This document shows positions 1-8,025 of a stretch of 38,394 nucleotides of DNA, one piece after another; the stretch's first letter is position 1; each line of letters opens with the position of its first letter. The translations under genes were made by a program, and so were the position numbers. Below the pieces are notes generated by a model, which was given only the letters and a program-made list of their open reading frames with translations, had not been told where the DNA came from and did no database searches. This stretch comes from Bacteroidota bacterium (GTDB lineage: Bacteria; Bacteroidota; Ignavibacteria; Kapaibacteriales; UBA2268). The stretch is taken from positions 1-38,394 of the forward strand of contig WRLB01000009.1 in NCBI GenBank assembly GCA_009777815.1, given 5' to 3'.

Positions 1-1046
1 ATATCACTTGAACTCTCTCTAAATGCATACTTACCTATAGTTTCTACATCATTAAAGGTAATTTTGCCTGTACTCTTATAAAATGCACACTCATCTATAG
101 TTCCTACATTATTAAAGGTAATATCACCTGAACTCTCCACAAATGCACACTCATCTATAGTTCCTACATTATTAAAGGTAATATCACCTGAACTCTCCAC
201 AAATGCATGCGCACCTATAGTTTCTACATCATTAAAGGTAATATCACCTGAACTCTCATTAAATGCACCCTCATCTATAGTTTCTACATCATTAAAGGTA
301 ATATCACCTGAACTCTCATAAAATGCACCCTCATCTATAGTTCCTACATTATTAAAGGTAATATCACCCAAACTCTCTCTAAATGCAAACGCACCTATAA
401 ATCTTACATTATTAAAGGTAATATCACCTGAACTCTCATAAAATGTACTCTTCTCTATAGTTTCTACATCATTAAAGGTAATTTTGCTTGTACTCTTATA
501 AAATGTCCCCTCATCTATAGTTCCTACATTATTAAAGGTAATATCACCCGAACTATGAGCAAATGTTCCCTCATCTATAGTTCCTACATTATTAAATGTA
601 ATATCACCTGAACTCTCATAAAATGCACCCTTACCTATAAGTGTTACATTATTAAATGTAATATCACCCGAACTCTCTCTAAATGCAAACGCACCTATAA
701 ATCTTACATTATTAAATGTAAATATTTCTGAACACTTACAAAATGCATGCTCACCTATAAATCTTACATCATTAAAAGTAAATATTGCTGAACTCTCTCT
801 AAATGCCCCCATTACTATACATCCTATATCACCAGCGGCTGTCACTGATGTTATTTTAGTATTTCTACTAAAAGCAAAATCAGGTATATCTAATCCGTCA
901 GCAATTATTATATCGCCCGAAATTGACGCACCTGTCATTGGTCCGCCGTTAATAAGGCAATCGGCAGCAGTTTTAGTTTCTCCATTTTGAGCGAAGGAAG
1001 TAATAGTTGTTTGTGCGTCAGCGTAAAAAAGAGTCGAATCAATCAT
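1..1046 (-). CDS. Leucine-rich-repeat (BspA/TpLRR-like) protein, C-terminus beyond window
   Basis: The minus strand is open from ATG 1046 to the window edge, 348 codons without a stop. An in-frame TAA lies at 1058-1056 with no ATG between, so this start is forced. After about 70 residues the protein becomes 13-14 tandem repeats of exactly 20 residues (60 bp), consensus ITFNNVGTIDEGAFYESSGD, which resembles the BspA/Treponema LRR pattern (I.F..V..I...AF). Each 60-bp unit is nearly identical at the DNA level, which points to recent expansion or gene conversion. No signal peptide is visible (MIDSTLFYADAQ...), odd for a family that is usually surface-exposed; export could depend on an unseen C-terminal sorting domain, or the protein may be cytoplasmic. 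Family knowledge suggests protein or host-surface binding. The repeat structure is clear; the function is not. Confidence 0.8.
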   Translation of the reverse strand, partial: MIDSTLFYADAQTTITSFAQNGETKTAADCLINGGPMTGASISGDIIIADGLDIPDFAFSRNTKITSVTAAGDIGCIVMGAFRESSAIFTFNDVRFIGEHAFCKCSEIFTFNNVRFIGAFAFRESSGDITFNNVTLIGKGAFYESSGDITFNNVGTIDEGTFAHSSGDITFNNVGTIDEGTFYKSTSKITFNDVETIEKSTFYESSGDITFNNVRFIGAFAFRESLGDITFNNVGTIDEGAFYESSGDITFNDVETIDEGAFNESSGDITFNDVETIGAHAFVESSGDITFNNVGTIDECAFVESSGDITFNNVGTIDECAFYKSTGKITFNDVETIGKYAFRESSSD

Positions 1047-1087
1047 TTGTATATCTTATATTATTATAGAAATCGTTTTAATAATTG

Positions 1088-1095
1088 CAAAAATA
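1088..1095 (-). promoter_or_regulatory. Promoter -7 box for the LRR gene
   Basis: The minus strand reads TATTTTTG, an exact match to the Bacteroidota -7 element TAnnTTTG, 42 bases before the ATG at 1046. This would give a leader of about 35 nt. No convincing -33 element was seen. Confidence 0.6.
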
Positions 1096-1147
1096 AGAAA
1101 AATAAATGAGAAAAGCAAACACGAGGAGGAATCCCCGTGTTAAATAG

Positions 1148-1241
1148 ACCACCCCGACTTCGCTATGCGAAGCCACCCCTCCACAGGAGGGGAACTGTTC
1201 CCCTCCCGTGGAGGGGTGCTTGCTTTAGCAAGCGGGGTGGT
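1148..1241. repeat. Multi-arm palindromic repeat element (MITE/REP-like)
   Basis: The outer arms ACCACCCCG (1148-1156) and CGGGGTGGT (1233-1241) enclose three hairpins: CTTCGC/GCGAAG, CACCCCTCCAC/GTGGAGGGGTG (itself holding GGAGGGG...CCCCTCC), and CTTGCT/AGCAAG. The whole can fold as a cloverleaf. It is far more GC-rich than its surroundings. A second, shorter copy lies at 25535-25615 with the first side arm missing. Non-coding mobile or REP-like repeat; no transposase is nearby. Confidence 0.8.
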
Positions 1242-1247
1242 TCTTTT

Positions 1248-1273
1248 GTCATACTGAAACAAGTTCAGAATGC
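1248..1273. repeat. Short dispersed hairpin repeat (degenerate copy)
   Basis: It reads GTCATACTGAAAC then AAGTTCAGAATGC, a diverged copy of the dispersed hairpin repeats that are dense at 24911-25655 and recur at 37604-37630. Confidence 0.55.
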
Positions 1274-1330
1274 ATATGTCACTATTTATTATTATTTTTA
1301 TTATTTTAAAATGTTTTTTTGTTTTATTAT

Positions 1331-2881
1331 ATGTTAAAAACAGATATATTAGTTATAGGGACAGGGTTAGCAGGATGTATTGCTGCTATTACTTCTGCCG
1401 ATGCAGGTAAAAAAATAACAATAATAACTAAAACCAATACTATATTAAGTGGTAGCACAGCCGCCGCACAAGGTGGTATTATTTACAAAGGAATAAGCGA
1501 TACTCCCGAGAAACTTATAGAAGATATTACTATTGCTGGTGCAGGACATTGCTGGAACCCTGCCGTAGAACAACTTGCTACACTTGGTCCTAAATTAGTA
1601 AAAGATTTATTGATTGATAGATTTAAGATTGATTTTGATAAAAACTATAATGAATTTGATTTAACAGCAGAAGGCGCACACTCATTAAGAAGGATTATAC
1701 ATTGCAAGGATTTAACAGGAAAATATATACAAGAAGCAGTTCTAAAAACATTAACAACACACCCAAATATAACTATTCTAACTAATCATTTCGCTGTTGA
1801 TTTGCTAACTTTGTCGCATCATTCTAAAAACTCTGTTGATATTTACAAACATCCTGCTTGCTTTGGTGCTATTGTTTTTGATATTTTAAATGGCAGCACG
1901 TTTCCTATTTTTGCAGGCAAAACAATTGTTGCAACAGGTGGAGTAGGGCAACTATATTTACATACAACTAACCCAATAGAAGCAACAGGTGACGGCTTAG
2001 CATTAGCAAGTAGGGCAGGAGTTAGATGTTTTAATTTAGAATATATTCAATTTCATCCTACCGCATTTTATAGTGAACATCACACAGGAACACGCTTTTT
2101 AATATCTGAATCTATGCGAGGCGAAGGTGCTATATTAATAGATAAAAATGGAAAGGAGTTTATGAATCGTTTTCATCCGCAAGGGAATCTTGCTCCAAGA
2201 GATGTCGTTGCTCGCAGTATCCAAACAATTTTATTTGAAACAAATGCTACTTGTGTGTATTTGGATATAACACATAAAAACAACGAATGGTTAAAAAATA
2301 GATTCCCCGAAATATTTAAATATTGTTTTGATACTGGTATAGATATAACGCAAGAACCTATTCCTGTTATTCCTGCTGCACATTATTTTTGTGGTGGTGT
2401 TGGTGTTAATCTTAATGGCAGGACATCATTTCAGCGTCTTTATGCTGTTGGCGAAATATCTTGCACGGGTGTTCATGGTGCTAACCGACTTGCTTCTACA
2501 TCGTTGCTTGAAGCATTAGTTTGGGGCTATACAGCAGGTAAAGATGCTTCTATTTCTAAAGAAAATGAAAATTATTTTCCACCTATTTACGATTGGGTAG
2601 ACGAAAATGAAACACCCGATAGCGTTCTTATATTCCAAGATTGGAGTTCTATAAAAAATACAATGTGGAACTATGTTGGTCTATTTAGAAGTAGTATTCG
2701 TTTGCAAAGAGCAATAAAGATGCTCCGCGATTTGCAGATGGAAACAGAAAAATTTTATAAACGAGCAAAATTATCACCTGAGATTTTAGAATTAAGAAAC
2801 GGCATAAAATCTGCAATTGCTATCACAAATGCTGCCATATCCTCGCGTATTTGCCGAGGCGCACACTACATAGAAAATTGA
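1331..2881 (+). CDS. nadB: L-aspartate oxidase
   Basis: FAD-dependent flavoenzyme that oxidises L-aspartate to iminoaspartate, the first step of de novo NAD synthesis; the product is passed to quinolinate synthase (NadA). The N-terminus shows the dinucleotide-binding motif DILVIGTGLAGCIAA. STAAAQGG, the active-site stretch TAEGAHSLRRIIH, ESMRGEGAILID, PRDVVARSI and HYFCGGVGVN...GVHGANRLASTSLLEALVWG are all family hallmarks. I chose ATG 1331 (516 residues); a TTG at 1319 would add only MFYY. Length is close to the usual 520-540, with the C-terminus ending soon after RGAHY. nadA and nadC are not in the window, so NAD genes appear dispersed here. Cytoplasmic. Identification is firm. Confidence 0.95.
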   Translation: MLKTDILVIGTGLAGCIAAITSADAGKKITIITKTNTILSGSTAAAQGGIIYKGISDTPEKLIEDITIAGAGHCWNPAVEQLATLGPKLVKDLLIDRFKIDFDKNYNEFDLTAEGAHSLRRIIHCKDLTGKYIQEAVLKTLTTHPNITILTNHFAVDLLTLSHHSKNSVDIYKHPACFGAIVFDILNGSTFPIFAGKTIVATGGVGQLYLHTTNPIEATGDGLALASRAGVRCFNLEYIQFHPTAFYSEHHTGTRFLISESMRGEGAILIDKNGKEFMNRFHPQGNLAPRDVVARSIQTILFETNATCVYLDITHKNNEWLKNRFPEIFKYCFDTGIDITQEPIPVIPAAHYFCGGVGVNLNGRTSFQRLYAVGEISCTGVHGANRLASTSLLEALVWGYTAGKDASISKENENYFPPIYDWVDENETPDSVLIFQDWSSIKNTMWNYVGLFRSSIRLQRAIKMLRDLQMETEKFYKRAKLSPEILELRNGIKSAIAITNAAISSRICRGAHYIEN

Positions 2882-2966
2882 CAAACGATAGCCACCTATA
2901 AAAACGTTATACACTGCTTGTTTCTATATTTGCTATCTCCGTAACGACTTTTTGCATCTTATTATG

Positions 2967-2974
2967 TATTTTTG
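2967..2974 (+). promoter_or_regulatory. Promoter -7 box upstream of comEC
   Basis: TATTTTTG matches TAnnTTTG and lies in the nadB-comEC gap, 78 bases before the proposed GTG start. This suggests comEC has its own promoter. Confidence 0.5.
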
Positions 2975-3051
2975 CATAAATTAAGGAAATAGTAAATATT
3001 CATAGTAAAATAAATCTAAAAACAGCAAATTGTTTTAAACTTGTTATAGGA

Positions 3052-4881
3052 GTGTTCATAACGTTTTTTATCTGTGCTAACCTTGAAATTGCTAATAATT
3101 ATGCGTTATGGATAGGTATTGGATTTCTTATTATTGGCGGAACTATCGGAATAATAAAATATAAAAATATAGGATTTTACTTGCTTTCTGTTGCTTTAGG
3201 TTTTATCTTATTTGCTAATTCTAATAACAATCCGACAACTACTATTAACTATTCTTTTGCGAGTCAGCCCGCTATAATCAATGGAAAAGTTAAATCTATT
3301 CTTAAAAAAGAAAGTGATAAACAAAGAATAATTGTTGAGGGAAATTTTAGTTCTAAAACACTACCAACTACTTATAATACTGCAATTTTATTAACTATTG
3401 AAGGAACTATAAATAAGGATATTGATATAGAAATTGGCGATAAAGTTATTATTGATGCACATATTAGACCTCCAAAAGAAAGTGTATTTAAATATGATTT
3501 TGATGAGGTTACTTATAATAAAAGCATAGGAACTAATTGGATTGGTTATACTCATAGCGATAAAGTATATAAGAGTGAAAATGCTAATTTGATGCAAAAA
3601 GTTGTTAATTTATGCTATAATAATCTGTCAAAGCGTATAGATAGTGTATTTACTACGCAAACTGCATCTTTTATTAAAGCAATTACACTCGGCGATAAAA
3701 CAGGATTAAGTTATGAAGATAAAAATAGATTTGCTCTTGCAGGAATAGCACATATATTAGCAATAAGTGGATTTCATATAGGAATTATATCAGCAATAAT
3801 TTTATTTATTTTATCTTTATTTACTCCTAATGTATGGCTAAAGTTCGTTATATTTTCTATATTTGTATGTTTATTTGTATTTATTACGGGATGGCAACCA
3901 GCCACTATTAGAGCAGGTTCAATGGCTATATTATTTATGTTTGGTCGGACAATAAATAAAGAAACAAATATGCTAAATGTAGCATCAATAATACTATTAT
4001 TAGTAATTGTAATTAACCCATCTTTATTATATTCAGTAGGATTCCAATTATCGCTAATTTCTGTTTTAGGAATATTCTTATTTAGTGACATAATTAAAGA
4101 GAAATTATTAGCATTATTCAAACATAAATTAGCAAATTATATAGTATATTCAATATCAATTACTTTATCTGCATCAATAGTTATCAATCCGTTAATTGCA
4201 TACTATTTTAATATGTTTTCTATAATTTCGCCACTAACAAATCTTTTAGTTATTCCTTTATTTTCGCTATGTTTAGTATTTGCAGTTATATCAATAATAA
4301 CATCTTTTATATATTTTCCTCTCGGTTTAGTATATGGTTATATCGTGGAATTATTAACAAAATTATGTTTTCAGATTACGTATATAGCGGCAGATTCCAA
4401 ATATAGTGCGATTTCATATCACCTGTATTTATTCATAATTGCTACTATAATTTCGCTTTGTTTTATTTATATATGCGTATCAAATAATAATAAACAATTT
4501 ATTTTTAGGTTCTGTATTGCAGTATTTATAGTTGCTTCAAGTTTTTTTATTTTTGATAATAAAAGCACAAATGAGATAAAACTTTATACAAAAGATAAGT
4601 ATTGTCTTTTAAATATACCTTTATCGGATGACTCAAGTTTTGTGTGGATAGCAGATAGAAGACCGAATATTAAAGACCGACAAAAGTATTATAATGATGA
4701 AGGATTAAAAAAGTTCTTTCAGGACAAAAGAATTAGTTGTATTGCAATCAATGGCAATTATGGAAAAGAGTTTGCATCTTTACATTGCAAACACATAAAA
4801 ACTATCTCTCTTTCTCATTCACAACAGCGTCAATTAGAGCAAATGTTTTTAGACGGCAAATACATTTATCAGTTGGAATAA
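3052..4881 (+). CDS. comEC: ComEC/Rec2 family DNA-uptake channel protein
   Basis: Inner-membrane channel that brings transforming single-stranded DNA into the cytoplasm. The 609-residue protein starts with two hydrophobic segments (about residues 1-55), then a soluble OB-like DUF4131 region (about 70-170). The Competence domain follows, with the signature FIKAITLGDKTGLS...AHILAISGFHIGI (about 203-245) and about eight further membrane helices up to about residue 500. The last 100 residues are a short soluble tail rather than a complete metallo-beta-lactamase domain, as is common in Bacteroidota homologues. The start is GTG 3052, with AGGAG overlapping it; no ATG is available upstream in frame. 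No other competence genes are nearby, so natural transformation is not shown by this window alone. Confidence 0.88.
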   Translation: MFITFFICANLEIANNYALWIGIGFLIIGGTIGIIKYKNIGFYLLSVALGFILFANSNNNPTTTINYSFASQPAIINGKVKSILKKESDKQRIIVEGNFSSKTLPTTYNTAILLTIEGTINKDIDIEIGDKVIIDAHIRPPKESVFKYDFDEVTYNKSIGTNWIGYTHSDKVYKSENANLMQKVVNLCYNNLSKRIDSVFTTQTASFIKAITLGDKTGLSYEDKNRFALAGIAHILAISGFHIGIISAIILFILSLFTPNVWLKFVIFSIFVCLFVFITGWQPATIRAGSMAILFMFGRTINKETNMLNVASIILLLVIVINPSLLYSVGFQLSLISVLGIFLFSDIIKEKLLALFKHKLANYIVYSISITLSASIVINPLIAYYFNMFSIISPLTNLLVIPLFSLCLVFAVISIITSFIYFPLGLVYGYIVELLTKLCFQITYIAADSKYSAISYHLYLFIIATIISLCFIYICVSNNNKQFIFRFCIAVFIVASSFFIFDNKSTNEIKLYTKDKYCLLNIPLSDDSSFVWIADRRPNIKDRQKYYNDEGLKKFFQDKRISCIAINGNYGKEFASLHCKHIKTISLSHSQQRQLEQMFLDGKYIYQLE

Positions 4882-4923
4882 CTATACTTTTCTGTCCTGC
4901 TGAACTTGTCAGATGGTTAAAAA

Positions 4924-4947
4924 AACACGGGGGCAAACCCCCGTGTT
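4924..4947. terminator. Bidirectional intrinsic terminator
   Basis: A perfect 10-bp hairpin, AACACGGGGG / CCCCCGTGTT with loop CAAA. Read on the minus strand it is followed by seven T, so it fits the end of the convergent PocR-like gene (stop 5051); on the plus strand it lies 43 bases after comEC. Confidence 0.8.
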
Positions 4948-5050
4948 AATTTTACTCGTATTTAACAACATTTTGCTCTTAATTAACAAAATTAAAGTAT
5001 GCCTAAACAAGTTTGGCATAACAGCGTTTTTAAATGTTGCCTTTATGTGT

Positions 5051-5575
5051 TTAATAGAACGATTTTATTTTTGTTATAGCATCTACTACAAAATCAAATA
5101 TTGTGTCACGTTCTTCTCTGCTTATTACATTTGGCTTCCAAAAGTAATCTACAGCACTCATATCTGTTCCCTTATATAGCGGAACAAATTTAGAATCATT
5201 GTTTGGATTAAACTTCAAATCGTCATCATCCAAATTATACTGAAATAGTATTACTCTGTGCATTTCGCCACATATATCTACTTCACGCATTGTCAACCTG
5301 CAAGCGTAATCGCAAAACATATCTACTTCTCTATTTGCTAATACTGATTTAGAAAACTCAGTATCAAATATACTGCACTGATTTTCTTTTCCGTGCAATA
5401 ACATATAATAGCATTTGCAACGCTTTGCTGTCATACACAGCCCTTGCAATAATAAATCCGAATCAAATACTGCTACGGATATTTCTAATTTATTGAATAT
5501 TTCATCAATCAACTCATTTATAGTTGAAAACTCTAATGAATCCAATACTTCTTTTACATTTCCTAATGTTGCCAT
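5051..5575 (-). CDS. Stand-alone PocR-like cysteine-rich sensory domain protein
   Basis: This 174-residue protein has no signal peptide or membrane segment. It carries seven cysteines (C47, C53, C55, C67, C88, C92, C102), with the core pattern RCKC...NQCSIFD...MFCDYACRLTMREVDICG. That layout resembles PocR-type ligand-binding sensory domains, which normally sit in histidine kinases or AraC-type regulators and bind small metabolites. Here the domain stands alone, without any output domain, so it may act through protein contact. It has its own promoter (5606-5613) and a strong terminator (4924-4947), so it is a single-gene unit between comEC and the PorV/PorQ-like gene. Family assignment rests on the cysteine pattern and is moderate; function unknown. 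Confidence 0.5.
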   Translation of the reverse strand: MATLGNVKEVLDSLEFSTINELIDEIFNKLEISVAVFDSDLLLQGLCMTAKRCKCYYMLLHGKENQCSIFDTEFSKSVLANREVDMFCDYACRLTMREVDICGEMHRVILFQYNLDDDDLKFNPNNDSKFVPLYKGTDMSAVDYFWKPNVISREERDTIFDFVVDAITKIKSFY

Positions 5576-5605
5576 ATAGTTTTTTAATTAATACATTTAA
5601 TATTA

Positions 5606-5613
5606 CAAAAATA
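5606..5613 (-). promoter_or_regulatory. Promoter -7 box for the PocR-like gene
   Basis: TATTTTTG on the minus strand, 31 bases before ATG 5575, in the 62-bp gap to the preceding gene. Confidence 0.6.
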
Positions 5614-5637
5614 AGGTTTTTATTTGTATATATTCAT

Positions 5638-6756
5638 CTAAAACTTTATGTTGATGCCTATTGAATGGTTGATGCCTGATTGGTTGATTAATTCGCGGGA
5701 TATTGTGTAATCTATAGAATAACTAAATGGAACAACATCATTTATTACATCTATGTCGGGGTATATTGAAAGTCCTGCTCCCCAAACATTCATTGGAAAT
5801 AATTTAGGTTTCCCCCAAACGTCTCCATATATTCCTATTCCGCCTCTGAAAGTTAAATACTGATGAGCTTCATATTCTGCTCCAAGTAAAACCTGTGGTG
5901 CTACTGAATATTGGCTATATGTAAAATCTAATCCTAATCTAAGAATGTTATCATAATAGTCGTAATATTCTCTTCGGGTAGGGTCGGCTGTTGATATATC
6001 ATCAGAACTACCCACCGATGTATATGTGCTATATGAAACACCTATTTTTAATACCCAAGGGAGATTCATCATATCGCTATATGCTGTGTTCCAAAACAAA
6101 AAACCTGATGCGTTTTGCACCTGAACACCTATTTTCAAAATATCAAATATATTAAATAATGCTCCAAAATCTACGCTATAGCCCGTTGCTATTGTTTCCG
6201 AACCTTCTAAATTCTCTACTAAATATTTTGCAGTTATTCCAAAACTAGAATAAGCAATTTTATAAGACGTAGAAGCCGCTATTGCGTATTGATAATTTGC
6301 ATATTCACCTATTGGATGTCCCATTATATCTCTTGCTGTAAAACTTCCTGTATGCAAATTATTTAATGCTATTCCAAATCCCAATCTATTATCCATTATT
6401 GCTTGCCCCCAAGCAAAAGTAGAATTTGTTCTTCCTAATCCAAGTAATCCAACAGATGAAAAGAAACTCGGGTCATTGCTTAAATCACTTAATCCCGCAG
6501 GATTGTAATATATCGCATTAGGATCATCGGCTATTGCTGTAAATGTGCCTGCTAAACCTAATGTTCGTGCTGAAAAATCTCTTTTTAACCAACTTGCACC
6601 ATAACCGCCACCACTTTGTTGTGAATGTAAATTAAAAGAACAAACTATTATCAAACCTATAATAATAGCAATAAAAATAAGATTTTTGAGTATATTCCTA
6701 CAAAAAAATCTTAATTTTACTAAATCAATTTGTGTCTGTAATTCTAATTCTTTCAT
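5638..6756 (-). CDS. PorV/PorQ-family outer-membrane beta-barrel protein
   Basis: 372 residues. A long N-terminal region with a hydrophobic stretch (about residues 25-43, NLIFIAIIIGLIIVCSF) ends in a likely signal-peptidase site before QQSGGG. The mature part shows the family motif RTLGLAGTFTAIADDPNAIYYNPAGLSDL, alternating aromatic/hydrophobic strands, and a terminal phenylalanine (IGINIKF), as in outer-membrane barrels. PorV/PorQ-type barrels act with the type IX secretion system, shuttling cargo for surface attachment; many paralogues of unknown role exist. A T9SS substrate is encoded at 29470-33819, so the system is probably functional. The start leaves an unusually long charged n-region (about 20 residues). 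Family call good, specific paralogue unknown. Confidence 0.75.
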   Translation of the reverse strand: MKELELQTQIDLVKLRFFCRNILKNLIFIAIIIGLIIVCSFNLHSQQSGGGYGASWLKRDFSARTLGLAGTFTAIADDPNAIYYNPAGLSDLSNDPSFFSSVGLLGLGRTNSTFAWGQAIMDNRLGFGIALNNLHTGSFTARDIMGHPIGEYANYQYAIAASTSYKIAYSSFGITAKYLVENLEGSETIATGYSVDFGALFNIFDILKIGVQVQNASGFLFWNTAYSDMMNLPWVLKIGVSYSTYTSVGSSDDISTADPTRREYYDYYDNILRLGLDFTYSQYSVAPQVLLGAEYEAHQYLTFRGGIGIYGDVWGKPKLFPMNVWGAGLSIYPDIDVINDVVPFSYSIDYTISRELINQSGINHSIGINIKF

Positions 6757-7031
6757 AATATATTTTAATTTTATAGTTATTTATTATTATCGGTTATTGT
6801 GTTATTTTATTAAATGTTAAAAACTTTGCCAAAAAAGTATTTCATAATAAAATATTTTATAAGTTATTGATTTCATTAGAAATAAGTTTTCATTTTTATT
6901 TTTCATTTTTTAATTAGATATGTTGAATATTGTATTTGTTGTTAATAGTAAGCAATGTGATTTAATGTTAATTTGAAACAAATTCAGTATGACATTTTTA
7001 TAAGTTCTTTAATGTTTTATCAAAAAAACAT
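6757..7031. other. AT-rich intergenic spacer
   Basis: No gene or clear promoter for the minus-strand barrel gene was seen. Around 6973-6993 a degenerate copy of the dispersed GAAACAA(A/G)TTC..ATGACA repeat is visible. The remainder is low-complexity AT. Confidence 0.5.
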
Positions 7032-7597
7032 TATTTTTGTATTAGACAAATAATAAATAATTACCTCGGTTTTTTATTTAACAGCAGGGCTTCGGTTTTG
7101 CTGTTTTTTTATTTACAGAAAAAAAAGTGTATTTTTGTAATAGTTTGAACAAAACAACTTGATTTGTTTTAACAGCAGGGCTTCGGTTTTGCTGTTTTTT
7201 TTTATTTATAGAAAAAAGTGTATTTTTGTAATTCATTAAAATCATAATGAATTTTTTTTTATTGATTTTAACAGCAGGGCTTCGGTTTTGCTGTTTTTTT
7301 AATTTATAGAAAAAAGTGTATTTTTGTGTTACAAGTTTTTTTAATAAAATAAATCTTATTATTTTTAACAGCAGGGCTTCGGTTTTGCTGTTTTTTTTAT
7401 TTATAGAAAAAAACGTATTTTTGTAATTCATAAGAAAAAAAAATTGTTATTTTTAACAGCAGGGCTTCGGTTTTGCTGTTTTTTTTATTTATAGAAAAAA
7501 ACGTATTTTTGTGGTGACTTAATGTTTTTTTTGAAAACATTTAGAGTCTCCTCTTTATGCTGTCAACAGCATAGCTTCGGTTATGCTGTTTTTTTAT
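7032..7597 (+). repeat. Array A: six promoter-spacer-UUCG-terminator units
   Basis: Six units in tandem. -7 boxes TATTTTTG start at 7032, 7130, 7221, 7319, 7416 and 7504; hairpins start at 7080, 7171, 7270, 7367, 7455 and 7565 (26 nt each). Hairpin arms AACAGCAGGGC and GTTTTGCTGTT (last copy AACAGCATAGC / GTTATGCTGTT) close a TTCG tetraloop with a C-G closing pair, and run into 7-9 T: a textbook intrinsic terminator. The 31-53-nt spacers differ, and several hold an inverted repeat, e.g. ATTCATTA/TAATGAAT in unit 3 and AATGTTTT/AAAACATT in unit 6. Each unit could yield an RNA of about 60-80 nt. No reading frame is conserved across units. The array precedes the lysis-like cassette and has the same orientation. 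Confidence 0.85.
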
Positions 7598-7662
7598 ATA
7601 ATTTACACACCGTTTATATTTCATTTACATTTTATTTCCTTGTGTTGAGTATCTAATAGATT

Positions 7663-7670
7663 TATTTTTG
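7663..7670 (+). promoter_or_regulatory. Promoter -7 box for the lysis-like cassette
   Basis: TATTTTTG lies 46 bases before ATG 7716, after the last hairpin of array A, so transcription of 7716-9195 is insulated from the array. Confidence 0.55.
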
Positions 7671-7715
7671 CATCTGTTTTTTGAATGAAAATATTTTTCA
7701 ATTATAAATAAAATT

Positions 7716-8018
7716 ATGCAAAACTTACTCACTAAAATTAAACAACATAAAGTTGTTATTGCAATATCAACATTAGCAATTATTGGCTTCGTTGTGCTAA
7801 TAATCGTTGGTATTTGCTCCGAAATAGCAGAAATTAAAACGATTTCTTTTTTCATACTATTAGAAATACTGCTATTATTTATCATTTGGGTTATTTCGCA
7901 GTTGCTATATAAGTTCCAGTCGGTGCGGATTTACTTATATAATTCATTTAGCAACTTCATACTCGGCTTGCATCTTGTGGCGGGGATGTTAGTATTAGGC
8001 GTGTATTACACGATATAG
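7716..8018 (+). CDS. Small three-helix membrane protein, holin-like by context
   Basis: A 100-residue protein with three hydrophobic segments (about residues 13-33, 43-63 and 79-99) and a short basic N-terminus (MQNLLTKIKQHK). Size and topology resemble class I holins, which permeabilise the inner membrane in phage lysis. Sequence alone does not identify it. The argument is the neighbourhood: its stop overlaps the Shine-Dalgarno site of a secreted Cys/His hydrolase, and a spanin-like gene follows, which is the usual holin-endolysin-spanin order. It could equally be an unrelated small membrane protein. Confidence 0.45.
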   Translation: MQNLLTKIKQHKVVIAISTLAIIGFVVLIIVGICSEIAEIKTISFFILLEILLLFIIWVISQLLYKFQSVRIYLYNSFSNFILGLHLVAGMLVLGVYYTI

Positions 8019-8025
8019 GAGGGCT

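Noticed and set aside
1-840. Possible CRISPR array from regular 60-bp repeats
   Set aside because: The repeats are contiguous without spacers and form an open frame of 20-residue LRR units.
7078-7431. 117-residue frame on the minus strand in array A
   Set aside because: It is a translation of the terminator repeats on the strand opposite to the promoters; no gene-like composition.
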